Made by a program: the position numbers and the translations under genes. Positions 44,610 to 52,592 of a stretch of DNA of 52,592 bases are shown in pieces. The notes beneath the pieces were generated by a model. It ran no database searches. It was given only the letters and a program-made list of their open reading frames with translations, and was not told the origin of the DNA. Position 1 is the stretch's first letter. Each line of letters begins with the position of its first letter. The stretch comes from Methanobacterium sp. (GTDB lineage Archaea > Methanobacteriota > Methanobacteria > Methanobacteriales > Methanobacteriaceae): NCBI GenBank assembly GCA_021372715.1, contig JAJFTX010000033.1:1-52592 (forward strand), in the 5' to 3' direction.

Positions 44610-46211
44610 TTAAACTCCGCTAAATACTTTATCTAAATGTTCTTTGCTTGGTGGTTTGGTTAATAGACTCACAATAACGGTTAAGGCGAATGCTATGGGC
44701 AACGCAATAACTATGGAGTCTACTGTAGGCCACGGTTGTGTCGATACCAGTACCACATTACCAGTGAGTGCTTTACAGATACCCAGGGCTTCTGCAGATT
44801 TTTTAAATTCAAATACTAACCAGAAGACACTAAGCAAGGTACCTACAATCAGTCCGGTGATAACTCCTGCTTTGGTGGAACGTTTCCAGTAACATGCGAA
44901 TACGTACATGGATAGGAAAGCTGCCGCGGTTAAACTGAACCACATAGCCGTTCCTACAGCTATAATATTAGCAGGAAGTAGGAAACCTAATATAAGAGCT
45001 ATTATCACTGCTATAGTTATTCCGGCTCGAGCTACCAGTACTGATGCTCCTCCTTTCTTTTTAGATGCTGTTTCATAAACATCACGTCCTAGAGCTGTTC
45101 CTTGTACGTGGAAAAGAGCGCTTAAAGTGGACATTGCCGCTGAAAGCAGGGTTATCATGAACAGATAAGCAAACCAGGTAGGCATAGCTGCTGCGATGAA
45201 TGCTGGTATAATTTTATCTGCATTACCCCCCACAACTTGCATGGCAATTTTTCCCATGGTATCAAAGAAGTAAACATTGGAAAGAGCCCCTACAACAAAA
45301 GCGGTTCCAGTCATCAGGAAGATAAATATTCCTCCTATTAAAACTGCTCGGTTTAGTTCTTTGTTTGATTTAACCATCATGAATCTTACAGTCAGTTGTG
45401 GTTGTGATAAAACTCCAATTCCGACACCCAGAATCAATGTACTTACCAATGTCCACCAGAAGGGACTTCCAAATGATGGCATAGACGTCCATCCCGTGAA
45501 TCCAGTGGCTGTCGCCGCTGCAACTGTCTTGGCAGGTACCACATTAACCAGGTTAGTTAGAGCTTCATTTCCAGTAGTTATTCCTCCGGTGATCCAGTAA
45601 ATGGCCACCAGTAATATGGCCATCACCACAAACATGATGGTTCCCTGGAGTGCATCGGTGTACATCACACCCCTAATACCGCCGAAAATAACATATAAAG
45701 CTACAATTACTGCCATACCAATTAAAGCTATCCTATAATCAATATTAAGTGTTGTTTCTACAAAACGAGCCATACCAATTAAAACTACCGACGCATACAG
45801 TGGCATTCCTAAAAAAATCACCGCCCCTGTGAAATATTGTATGAATCTGCTATTGAAACGCTTACTTAAAAATTCAGGAAAGGTCAGAGCACTTAAATTA
45901 TGTCCAATCTTCCGGGTACGTTTCCCAAAGAACACGAATGCAATGAATATACCCACCAGTATGTTCAAAAAGGTGAGCCATAAAAGTCCCATTCCATATA
46001 CACCGGCCGTTCCACCGAAACCAACAATAGCCGATGTACTAATAAAAGTAGCACCATAACTTAAAGCCATGATAAAAGGGTGAGTTACTCTGCCCGCGAC
46101 CATGTAGTCATCTGCTGTTTTGGTACGTCGCCAGGCTACATAACCCACGTAAACAACCAGCGCCAAGTAGATTAGAACTATAACACTGAGAATAAGTAAA
46201 TCGTTAGCCAT
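44610..46211 (-). CDS. Sodium:solute symporter (SSS family)
   Basis: A 533-residue transporter with about 13 helices. YGATFISTSAIVGFGGTAGVYG near residues 53-74, the FPEFLSKRF loop, and the GGIRGVMYTDALQGTIMFVVM segment are typical of the sodium:solute symporter family (PutP/PanF/acetate group). The Na+ gradient drives uptake of a small solute that the sequence does not identify. The small acidic protein encoded 9 bp upstream is the family's usual accessory subunit, so they form a two-gene operon. Confidence 0.9.
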   Translation of the reverse strand: MANDLLILSVIVLIYLALVVYVGYVAWRRTKTADDYMVAGRVTHPFIMALSYGATFISTSAIVGFGGTAGVYGMGLLWLTFLNILVGIFIAFVFFGKRTRKIGHNLSALTFPEFLSKRFNSRFIQYFTGAVIFLGMPLYASVVLIGMARFVETTLNIDYRIALIGMAVIVALYVIFGGIRGVMYTDALQGTIMFVVMAILLVAIYWITGGITTGNEALTNLVNVVPAKTVAAATATGFTGWTSMPSFGSPFWWTLVSTLILGVGIGVLSQPQLTVRFMMVKSNKELNRAVLIGGIFIFLMTGTAFVVGALSNVYFFDTMGKIAMQVVGGNADKIIPAFIAAAMPTWFAYLFMITLLSAAMSTLSALFHVQGTALGRDVYETASKKKGGASVLVARAGITIAVIIALILGFLLPANIIAVGTAMWFSLTAAAFLSMYVFACYWKRSTKAGVITGLIVGTLLSVFWLVFEFKKSAEALGICKALTGNVVLVSTQPWPTVDSIVIALPIAFALTVIVSLLTKPPSKEHLDKVFSGV

Positions 46212-46220
46212 TTAAATCAC

Positions 46221-46436
46221 CTACCCCTCTTCATCCCATATACCTAATTCCTTCTCTTCCATCTCTTTCTCTTTTTTATGCCATTCACTTTCCTCTTTGA
46301 TTTGTTCTTCCTCTTCTTCTTCGCCTTTATTCCAGTTTAAAGCACCGTAGACGACACATAAAAGCATGGCCAGAATGCTCCCTATATAGGCACCCCATAC
46401 CCAGGGATCTTCGATTCCTAAAACCACCTTTTTCAC
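46221..46436 (-). CDS. Symporter small accessory protein
   Basis: A 71-residue protein with one membrane helix (about 13-33, WGAYIGSILAMLLCVVYGAL) and a highly charged C-terminal tail with runs of Glu and Lys (EEEEEEQ, KKEKEMEEKEL). The layout, and position 9 bp before a sodium:solute symporter gene, match the small accessory proteins that accompany such symporters in archaea and some bacteria. GGAGGTG precedes the ATG closely. It probably stabilises or regulates the transporter. Confidence 0.82.
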   Translation of the reverse strand: MKKVVLGIEDPWVWGAYIGSILAMLLCVVYGALNWNKGEEEEEEQIKEESEWHKKEKEMEEKELGIWDEEG

Positions 46437-46596
46437 CTCCCATTTTAGTTATTAACTAGCAATATTCTCATTATTATTAATGATAAATATATATTTTTTC
46501 ATTTAATTCTTACTCAATAATTCAACAATTTCAACACCCTAATAGGAGTTCTAGATTAAGAAATAAAAAAGAAATAAGAAAATTTGATTTAAAAAA

Positions 46597-47115
46597 TTAA
46601 CTGATATTCAAAGTCTTCAGAATCATATTATAGGCTTCAGATGTTTGATTTAAAGCAAACGGTGGGCTAATAAACGTTATCACCATATAATAATTGTTTT
46701 TCTCAATGATGGTCACTTTCTCTGATATATTACCCCCGGTTCCTCCCAGTTGGGTGGCAGTAATATTATCAACATTTACCGAAGACACTGACGAATTAGA
46801 AGTGTTGGTAACTATGGTACTGGTGCTGGGTAAATTGATCACTCCCTGAGCTCTTTGCTGCACCTGAACGATTATATATGCTGGTTGTGTGTTACCATTA
46901 GAATCCATAATGTTAGCAGTGAACGTTACCTGCGAGTACAATGTAGTATTGCTGAAGTTACCTACTATAGAACTTTGAGACCAGCCAGCAGGATACTGGA
47001 AGGATATCTTATCGGAAGTGAAGGTGTTATTACCTGAAAAAGCCACTACCAATACCAATACAATTATCAGAACCAATATCAAAATTCCTGGTAAAATAAA
47101 ACTTTCCCGATCCAT
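46597..47115 (-). CDS. PsbP-like membrane-anchored protein, copy 1
   Basis: A 172-residue protein with an N-terminal membrane anchor (about 7-27) and an extracellular domain beginning ISFQYPAGWSQSS, the signature of PsbP-related proteins in Methanobacterium. A Ser/Thr/Asn-rich segment (TNTSNSSVSSVNVDNITATQL) offers many possible N-glycosylation sites. It is clearly paralogous to the gene at 50707-51219, with the same anchor, PSTxxIVTNT, NITATQLG and PPFAxNQTSE blocks. Function is unknown; an envelope lipid- or protein-binding role is a guess. Confidence 0.8.
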   Translation of the reverse strand: MDRESFILPGILILVLIIVLVLVVAFSGNNTFTSDKISFQYPAGWSQSSIVGNFSNTTLYSQVTFTANIMDSNGNTQPAYIIVQVQQRAQGVINLPSTSTIVTNTSNSSVSSVNVDNITATQLGGTGGNISEKVTIIEKNNYYMVITFISPPFALNQTSEAYNMILKTLNIS

Positions 47116-47302
47116 TTAATCACCATCCATATGTTATGTAGAAACTTATGGATATTTTTTTGGGAATCAAGAAATTCTAAAACCTGAAATCTGAACCAGT
47201 TCCTATGGAGAATAAAAAATTATATATTATAATTATTCAATTTAAAAGGAAAGAATAAATAATATTAACAGATAAAAATCAACTAAAAAGGATGGTGATT
47301 CA

Positions 47303-47644
47303 ATGGTAGGAGTTTTGGAACCAATAATCTTTACATTAAAAGAAGAAGGGGATATGAAGGATTTAATAGTACCTAAAGAATTTATCAGAGATATTGATTT
47401 CCACGGGGGACATCTGATGGTATACATCCGGGTCACTGGCCCAGATACTGGTAAAGTAACTGATTTTTTCAACGATTGCGAAGGTAAATCCTTCCATATC
47501 GAAACCACAGAAAATCAGGGGGACGAAATATCCGATGAATTTATATTAACCTCCATTTACCAGGATGAAGGACCACCATTATCGGTGGACATCGATAGTG
47601 AACCACCTATGATCCGGGCAATACTGGATTTTGAAAGGAAATAA
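47303..47644 (+). CDS. Hypothetical acidic protein
   Basis: A 113-residue soluble, acidic protein that I do not recognise. It is beta-rich (VGVLEPIIFTLKEEG, HLMVYIRVTGPDTGKVTDFF) and has no membrane helix or metal motif. GGTGATTCA before the ATG is a good ribosome binding site. It lies alone between the divergent PsbP-like gene and the DUF308-type membrane protein on the same strand. Confidence 0.6.
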   Translation: MVGVLEPIIFTLKEEGDMKDLIVPKEFIRDIDFHGGHLMVYIRVTGPDTGKVTDFFNDCEGKSFHIETTENQGDEISDEFILTSIYQDEGPPLSVDIDSEPPMIRAILDFERK

Positions 47645-47776
47645 ACCGTGCTAAATTATTAAAAAAAGTTTAAAATATCCATAAATTCATAATTATTGGA
47701 TTTCTAATAGAATAAGTATTTATATCATTTCTAAACAAATTATTTTATTAAATACATCTTCAAGGAGATAATAAAA

Positions 47777-48292
47777 ATGGATATGCATAAAAATGTTTTC
47801 GTAGGTGTTTTAGCCATATTATTAGGGCTGATTGTAATAATTTTTCCATTAATTAGTGTTTTCACGTTAAGTGTGATTGCTGGCGTGGGAATGATATTCT
47901 TAGGTATCTGGCTAATTTTCCAAGGATATAAAAATTGGAGTAAAAATTTAGCAGCCGGTGTGGCCAGTTTAATACTGGCATTCTTCGCCATAGCCCTGGG
48001 AATAGTGTTTGTTGCAGACATAGCAGCGCTAAGCTTTTTAACTTTCTTAGCACTATATATAGTGGGCTTTTTCCTGATTATAACTGGTTTAACAGCCTTA
48101 TTTTCAGAGAAGGGAGTTAAAGCGAAGGGTGTAGGAATTCTGGGTGTAATATTCGGTTTATTATTTATGTTCATGGGTATCTATGTGGGAAATCCGTTAT
48201 TCCTAGCCATAATACTGGGTGCATTCTTAATTATCGCCGGTATAATGGAGATATTTATACTACCACCAGAAGAGACACCTGCAGAAATTTAA
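47777..48292 (+). CDS. DUF308/HdeD-like membrane protein
   Basis: A 171-residue membrane protein with six predicted helices in three repeated pairs, beginning NVFVGVLAILLGLIVIIFPL and ending in a short acidic tail (PPEETPAEI). This matches the DUF308/HdeD family, whose best-known member helps acid resistance in enterobacteria; no role is known in methanogens. AAGGAGA lies 9 nt before the ATG. The gene cut off at the window end looks like a member of the same group. Confidence 0.8.
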   Translation: MDMHKNVFVGVLAILLGLIVIIFPLISVFTLSVIAGVGMIFLGIWLIFQGYKNWSKNLAAGVASLILAFFAIALGIVFVADIAALSFLTFLALYIVGFFLIITGLTALFSEKGVKAKGVGILGVIFGLLFMFMGIYVGNPLFLAIILGAFLIIAGIMEIFILPPEETPAEI

Positions 48293-48334
48293 AAAAAATT
48301 ATTTTTTTTTCCTTTCTTATTTTTTCATTTACCA

Positions 48335-49867
48335 CTAATTAATTTTCAACCTTTGCTTGGGAAGGAATAAACAGATAAGGAATCCAAAAAATAAGATTAA
48401 CGCCAGTGCTGTGAATGCCATTCTCATGGAAGAGCTAATAGTCGAGTCTATTATTTGAGTTGCTTGAGGAACCAATTCTGGGGGGATGTTAGGCGTACCA
48501 GTCTGCATCTTCTCCACGTAGTCGAAAAGGCTGTCCTTTATATCCTTTTTGCTCATATTCCCTGCCAGACCTGATTCTTCAATTCCAGAAGCTAAGCCTC
48601 CGAATATTCCCAATAATAACAAAACACCGATTAATGCGGTACCTATGGAGTAACCAAGATTTTTAAAGGAGTTATATAATCCAGAGGCATCTGTCTCCTG
48701 ATCTTCCCTGGCGGCAGACATGGTGAGGTTGGTTAGTTGCGATAGCAGGAACCCCACCCCCACACCAAATATAATGGTACTGGGTATTATATCCATCATT
48801 TGAGTATTTATATTAAACACTCCACCTAAAATATAGGCTCCAATGGCTGAGATTACAAAACCCAGCATGATGATGTATTTAGCTTCTATTTTTGAGGCTA
48901 ATCTAGCTCCCAGTATGGAGAATATGAGGATAACTATGGATGCTGGTAATAGTGTTAAACCAGTGTCAAAGGCGTTTAATCTTGTAACCTGTTGCAGGAA
49001 TACGGGTATGATGAAGAGGAACCCTGCCAGTGGGATCTGTTGAATAACTGAACTCAGATTACCCAATCCAAATAAGCGATTTTTCAGGAGAGAGATATCG
49101 GTAAGTGGTTCTAGTCCTTTGTTACTCCTCCTTCTCTGCCATAACAGGAATATTATGAACATTATTGAACCAAGGGGTATTAATACGGCAGCATATCCCC
49201 AGAATTCAGGACGGGTAAGGAATAGTATTCCTAAAACAATTAGAACCAGTGAAATAATGGAAATTACCGCTCCTAAAATATCTAAATCCTTCCATTTTAG
49301 GGTGGGAACACTTTCAGTTAAATAATGCCTGAAAATCAATATCAAAGCGATGAAGATAAGTTCTGATCCAAAAACCAATCTCCAGGATAGGAAAGTTGTA
49401 AATAAACCCCCTACAATTGGGCCGATGGCAGCACCCATCGCTGCTATTCCTCCCCAGATCCCGAATGCCGTGATTTTATCCTTACCTTCATAACTGGACC
49501 CCACCAAGGTGGTGGTTGCTGGGAACATCATGGCCGCGCCGATACCTTCTAGGACGGCCCATCCTAAAAGTAACATGCCTGCATTTATGCTTAAAGTTGC
49601 GATGGTGGTACCTGATCCATAGATCAGTAATCCTAAGAGAAATGTTTTCTTTCTGCCCATTATGTCCTGTAGTTTACTCCCCAGCAGCATGAAGGAAGCG
49701 ATTATCAGAGCATATAAGGCTATTATTGCCTGTATTACTGATAGGGTGGTATTTAATTCCACTACTAAAGTGGTTATTGCCACGTTCATGGCACTTGAAT
49801 CTAAAACAATGATGAATATCGCCATGCAGGCAACTATAACTGTCCCCCATTTATACTGACCAGCCAT
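48335..49867 (-). CDS. MFS multidrug exporter, DHA2 (14-helix) family
   Basis: A 510-residue transporter with 14 helices. The helix-1 motif D-S-S-A-M-N-V-A, the loop 2-3 motif GSKLQDIMGRKKTF, and motif C-like GGIAAMGAAIGPIVGGLFTT in helix 5 place it with EmrB/QacA-type proton antiporters. It should export drugs or other amphiphiles. It stands alone and lacks an EmrA partner or an adjacent TetR-like regulator, so its regulation is not apparent. Confidence 0.92.
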   Translation of the reverse strand: MAGQYKWGTVIVACMAIFIIVLDSSAMNVAITTLVVELNTTLSVIQAIIALYALIIASFMLLGSKLQDIMGRKKTFLLGLLIYGSGTTIATLSINAGMLLLGWAVLEGIGAAMMFPATTTLVGSSYEGKDKITAFGIWGGIAAMGAAIGPIVGGLFTTFLSWRLVFGSELIFIALILIFRHYLTESVPTLKWKDLDILGAVISIISLVLIVLGILFLTRPEFWGYAAVLIPLGSIMFIIFLLWQRRRSNKGLEPLTDISLLKNRLFGLGNLSSVIQQIPLAGFLFIIPVFLQQVTRLNAFDTGLTLLPASIVILIFSILGARLASKIEAKYIIMLGFVISAIGAYILGGVFNINTQMMDIIPSTIIFGVGVGFLLSQLTNLTMSAAREDQETDASGLYNSFKNLGYSIGTALIGVLLLLGIFGGLASGIEESGLAGNMSKKDIKDSLFDYVEKMQTGTPNIPPELVPQATQIIDSTISSSMRMAFTALALILFFGFLICLFLPKQRLKIN

Positions 49868-49923
49868 TAAATAAACTCCTAATATGTTAAAATAGAATCA
49901 ATGCAGAATTTTTTAGGAATAAA

Positions 49924-50157
49924 TTATTCAAATATCAAATTATATTCTGTTTCAGTAATAACCCCTTTATCTTTCAAGAGTTTAGCTAATTTTTCTAATT
50001 TTTCAGAATAGATATCAGTAGCAATTATTTCTTCTGGTCCGCTTTCGCCTTCTTGTTCCTGCTGTTCTCCTGAATTCTGCATCTCATTCATTACGGTCAT
50101 TCTTCTCCTGGTTCTTCTCCTTGCTCCACCACGACCCATAGGCCCTAAATCCGGCAT
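49924..50157 (-). CDS. Small protein with Arg-rich head and SHOCT-like tail
   Basis: A 77-residue protein. Residues 6-20 are strongly basic (GPMGRGGARRRTRRR), the middle is Glu/Gln-rich and the end (about 48-77, SEKLEKLAKLLKDKGVITETEY) resembles a SHOCT oligomerisation domain. AGGTG lies 7 nt before the ATG. It begins 29 bp after the coiled-coil gene, so the two are probably in one operon. The basic head could touch nucleic acid or lipid. No function is known. Confidence 0.6.
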   Translation of the reverse strand: MPDLGPMGRGGARRRTRRRMTVMNEMQNSGEQQEQEGESGPEEIIATDIYSEKLEKLAKLLKDKGVITETEYNLIFE

Positions 50158-50186
50158 AATTACACCTCTCTCATATCATTCCATAT

Positions 50187-50576
50187 TTAATTCTCTGGAT
50201 TTTCCAGCTTTTCTAATCGATCCTCGATTTCTTTAATTCTTTTATTTGAGGTTTCTCTATACTCATTAAAGCCATCATCTAGCTTTCCCATGTCTTTTGA
50301 TAGTTTTAAATATCTTTTTTCCAGATTCATCGCATCATTTTTGGTGGCAAGTTCCCAATCATTGATTATCTGGTCTTTTCTCTCTTCTAGGTATTGATCA
50401 ATTCTATCTGAGAGTTCATCTGATTTTTCAGGTACCACTTCTTTAACTGTTCCTTTGAATTTTTCGCTGATTACTGATACCTTTTCACTTACATCGCCCA
50501 TGGAGCTTGGATCTACTTTGATCTTATCTTTTGCACCGGCCAAAGCAGAGCGTGCTTTCTCATTTATATTTGTCAT
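50187..50576 (-). CDS. Hypothetical coiled-coil protein
   Basis: A 129-residue, highly charged protein. The first 45 residues (ARSALAGAKDKIKVD and so on) resemble an amphipathic stress- or LEA-like helix, and the last 60 residues form a coiled coil ending ERKIKEIEDRLEKLE-like heptads. There is no membrane helix or cysteine. GGGGTG before the ATG is a strong ribosome site. It is the first gene of a pair with the SHOCT-like protein. I do not recognise a family. Confidence 0.55.
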   Translation of the reverse strand: MTNINEKARSALAGAKDKIKVDPSSMGDVSEKVSVISEKFKGTVKEVVPEKSDELSDRIDQYLEERKDQIINDWELATKNDAMNLEKRYLKLSKDMGKLDDGFNEYRETSNKRIKEIEDRLEKLENPEN

Positions 50577-50706
50577 AATTTCACCCCTCTAACTCAACTA
50601 TTCATCCTAATATTTACAATAACTTAATTACCATACTAATATTTGTAATAACTTAATTAAACACACAAATATTTAATTATACTTTATTATACATCATAAT
50701 ATTTAA

Positions 50707-51219
50707 TTATGATACTTTAAAAGTTTGTATAATCTGATTATAAACTTCTGATGTCTGATTTATTGCAAATGGGGGTGTTATATATGTGATAATATAATAA
50801 TAGTCGTCTATTTCAATTACTGTTACTTTCTCAGCCATCTGTGAATCGTAATTTCCCAATTGGGTGGCTGTTATATTGGATACATTCACAGTATCCATGG
50901 AAGAATTGGTGGTGTTAGTTACTATATAATTAGTACTAGGTAAATTTATTGAATTCTGGGTTTTTTTCTGCATTTGGATGATAATATATGCAGTTTGTGA
51001 TTGGCCATTTGAGTCAGTGAATGCTGATGAGAAGATTACCTCACTGTATAAAGAGCCATTACTGAAATCACCAGCCATTTTACTTTGGGTCCAGCCATTA
51101 GGATAATCGAATGAAATTTGCCCCATTTGGAAGGTGCTGCTACCAGATAATAGGATGACTAAGGCGGCTAGTATTATTAGAATTAAAGCTCCGGGAAGTA
51201 TAATATCATTTCTGTCCAT
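50707..51219 (-). CDS. PsbP-like membrane-anchored protein, copy 2
   Basis: A 170-residue paralogue of the protein encoded at 46597-47115. It has a membrane anchor at about 7-25, then ISFDYPNGWTQSK, IIQMQKKTQNSINLPSTN, NITATQLG, and PPFAINQTSE near the end. The extracellular domain again carries many N-x-S/T sites. The two copies lie about 4 kb apart on the same strand and are roughly half identical by eye, so the duplication is not recent. Function unknown. Confidence 0.78.
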   Translation of the reverse strand: MDRNDIILPGALILIILAALVILLSGSSTFQMGQISFDYPNGWTQSKMAGDFSNGSLYSEVIFSSAFTDSNGQSQTAYIIIQMQKKTQNSINLPSTNYIVTNTTNSSMDTVNVSNITATQLGNYDSQMAEKVTVIEIDDYYYIITYITPPFAINQTSEVYNQIIQTFKVS

Positions 51220-51311
51220 TTTTTCGCCTTTATTATAATCCTATATAATATATTATTCATACTTAAGCTTTAATAATATAATTTGTATAATATTATGAAA
51301 GGAGGTAGAAG

Positions 51312-52315
51312 ATGATAGATAATTTTAATATTCCGCCGTTCCTTAGGCAAATTATTATAATAACCATAATATTAGTTGCAGCTGTGGCATTGAAATTCAC
51401 TGCCTCAATTACCAGCCTTGTACTACTTTCAATGTTTCTAAGCCTGCTTTTATACCCTTTTTTACGTTGGTTAGAAAAGAAAGGCTTATCTTATAATTTA
51501 TCGATAATATTAACTCTCTTTGGAATTTTTTCATTGGGTATGGGAATATTGGTCTTTCTAGTGGTTACCTTGGAACAGTTAATCAAAGAACTTCCGACTT
51601 TTTCCATAACTTCATCAAGTTTTATGGCCCAATATGGAAATCAGATTATACAGTTAATTCTTTCAAATATTAATCTATCAGATATAAGCGGAATCATAGA
51701 AGCAGGAATTTTTATAGTATTCTCAGTCATATTCTTGGTATATGAGCTTCCTCAGATAAAAAAAAGACTCATCAAAGAATTGGGTGCAGATAATCCTTCC
51801 TTGAAAAGGAATTTTGCCCTGGTCCATGACTTTATAAAATACTTCATCATACGAATCAAAGTAAACTTTTTTATGGAATAGGAGTTTCCGGAATCCTTTT
51901 TGTATTTGACATAAACTTCGCAGTTCTCTGGGGATTATTAACCTTTATTTTAGGATTTATTCCATATATTGGTATTGTAATAGCAGCTATTCCTCCAGTA
52001 CTTGTAGCATGGGCCAAATATGGTATTGAAGGCGCTGTTATCATGGCACTTTTCTTTGTTATAATCAACACCGTAGCAGAAAGTTACATATTTCCTAAAC
52101 TCACTGGTAAAGGGCTTCAGATGTCAGTTTTTGTTGTTTTCGCATCTCTATTCGTATGGGGCTGGGCTTTGGGCTCAGTTGGATTTTTCCTAGGAGTGCC
52201 TTTGACTTTGATAATCATAAGGTATCTGGATCAGTTTGAAGAAACCCGCTGGTTGGCAAAATTGATGATGAGTGGAGAAGAAGAAACAGAAAAAGTTACT
52301 GATAAACAGACCTAA
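51312..52315 (+). pseudogene. AI-2E family (PerM-like) transporter, frameshifted
   Basis: Two frames together encode a normal-length AI-2E family transporter of about 334 residues. The first part, 51312-51881, runs 189 residues to IKVNFFME and stops. The family sequence then continues in another frame as GIGVSGILFVFDINFAVLWG..., through IPYIGIVIAAIPP, to KVTDKQT at 52315. Restoring one G at about 51876 (ATGGAATAG to ATGGGAATAG) rejoins them exactly. The remaining sequence shows no other damage, so this is either a very recent mutation, phase variation or a sequencing error. GGAGG precedes the first ATG. Confidence 0.85.
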
Positions 52316-52347
52316 TCAAAAAAGGTAAAAAAAAAGAAGAAATAATT

Positions 52348-52592
52348 TCAATCTTTAACAAATAACATAACTATTCCGGTTATAATTAGCCAAAGTCCTA
52401 TCAGTGCACCTAAAATTATTGGGTTAGCAACTAGAGTACCGATTATAACATATAATATACCTATTATTAGTGCTATTACTCCGTTCCATCTGCTACCACC
52501 GACTTTGGACAATATACCAATTATACCGGCGATTATTAGGAACAGACCAACTATCCATACTATAAATCCTATTAACCAGCTGAATAGTCCGG
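52348..52592 (-). CDS. Small membrane protein, 5' part beyond the window
   Basis: An open frame reads from the window edge to TGA at 52348-52350, giving at least 81 residues without a start. The sequence has three or four helices (LFSWLIGFIVWIVGLFLIIAG, NGVIALIIGILYVIIGTLV, LGALIGLWLIITGIVML) and ends in FVKD. The repeated helix pairs with glycines resemble DUF308/HdeD-like proteins such as the one at 47777-48292. It is convergent with the frameshifted transporter. Confidence 0.7.
   Translation of the reverse strand, partial: GLFSWLIGFIVWIVGLFLIIAGIIGILSKVGGSRWNGVIALIIGILYVIIGTLVANPIILGALIGLWLIITGIVMLFVKD

Noticed and set aside
47740..48174. A 144-codon minus-strand frame
   Set aside because: It lies opposite the HdeD-like membrane gene, is composed of Lys/Thr/Pro typical of antisense frames, and has no family resemblance.

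Overview
The window is AT-rich archaeal chromosome from a hydrogenotrophic methanogen, most likely Methanobacterium or a close relative in the Methanobacteriales. The evidence is heterodisulfide reductase HdrCB, a block of methanogenesis marker (Mmp) genes, F420H2 oxidase, a 2-phosphoglycerate kinase of the cyclic 2,3-diphosphoglycerate type, diphthine synthase, aTrm5, Nob1 and an archaeal SRP RNA. Many starts carry GGTG/GGAGG Shine-Dalgarno sites and promoters look like TTTATATA boxes. I saw no phage, insertion sequence or CRISPR array. Functions are assigned by reading the proteins; no searches were run.

Layout. 1-207 is a degenerate 30-bp tandem repeat. 241-7593 holds a QueG-like Fe-S protein, an aminotransferase, a surface-anchored protein, a DUF6790 membrane protein, tRNA-Ser(GCU), SRP RNA, a PiT phosphate transporter, F420H2 oxidase and an unknown gene. 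7798-10886 is a signalling set: membrane histidine kinase, single-domain response regulator, and a REC-PAS-kinase. 10980-13888 (minus) has a CBS protein overlapping 2-phosphoglycerate kinase, a metallophosphoesterase, DUF2096 and DUF749. 14028-15825 is hdrCB, in which hdrC is preceded in frame by a Lys/Glu-rich extension.

17243-21503 (minus) is a carotenoid locus: UbiA-type prenyltransferase, phytoene synthase, phytoene desaturase and a CruF-like hydratase, the gene content expected for a C50 bacterioruberin-type pathway. A divergent UbiB-family kinase, Hsp20, DUF5518, a methyltransferase and an ABC-2 exporter follow. 27624-29339 couples an orphan Dam-type adenine methylase to dphB; then come trm5, a CPBP protease, a TPR protein, family 4 uracil-DNA glycosylase and mtnA.

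33860-41777 (minus) is the most striking block: DUF2117, mmp2, mmp3, mmp6, DUF2111, mmp5, mmp15, mmp17 and nifB, tightly packed from mmp3 to mmp17. It fits a module for assembling and activating methyl-coenzyme M reductase, with NifB supplying a nitrogenase-like iron-sulfur-carbide precursor cluster. After it come nob1, a candidate structured ncRNA with its own promoter (42511-42600), moaB, pyrE with a small zinc-finger gene missed by length cut-offs (43990-44139), a PRC-barrel gene, a sodium:solute symporter with its small acidic partner, two PsbP-like membrane-anchored paralogues, an MFS exporter, small unknown genes, a frameshifted AI-2E family transporter and a membrane protein cut by the window end.
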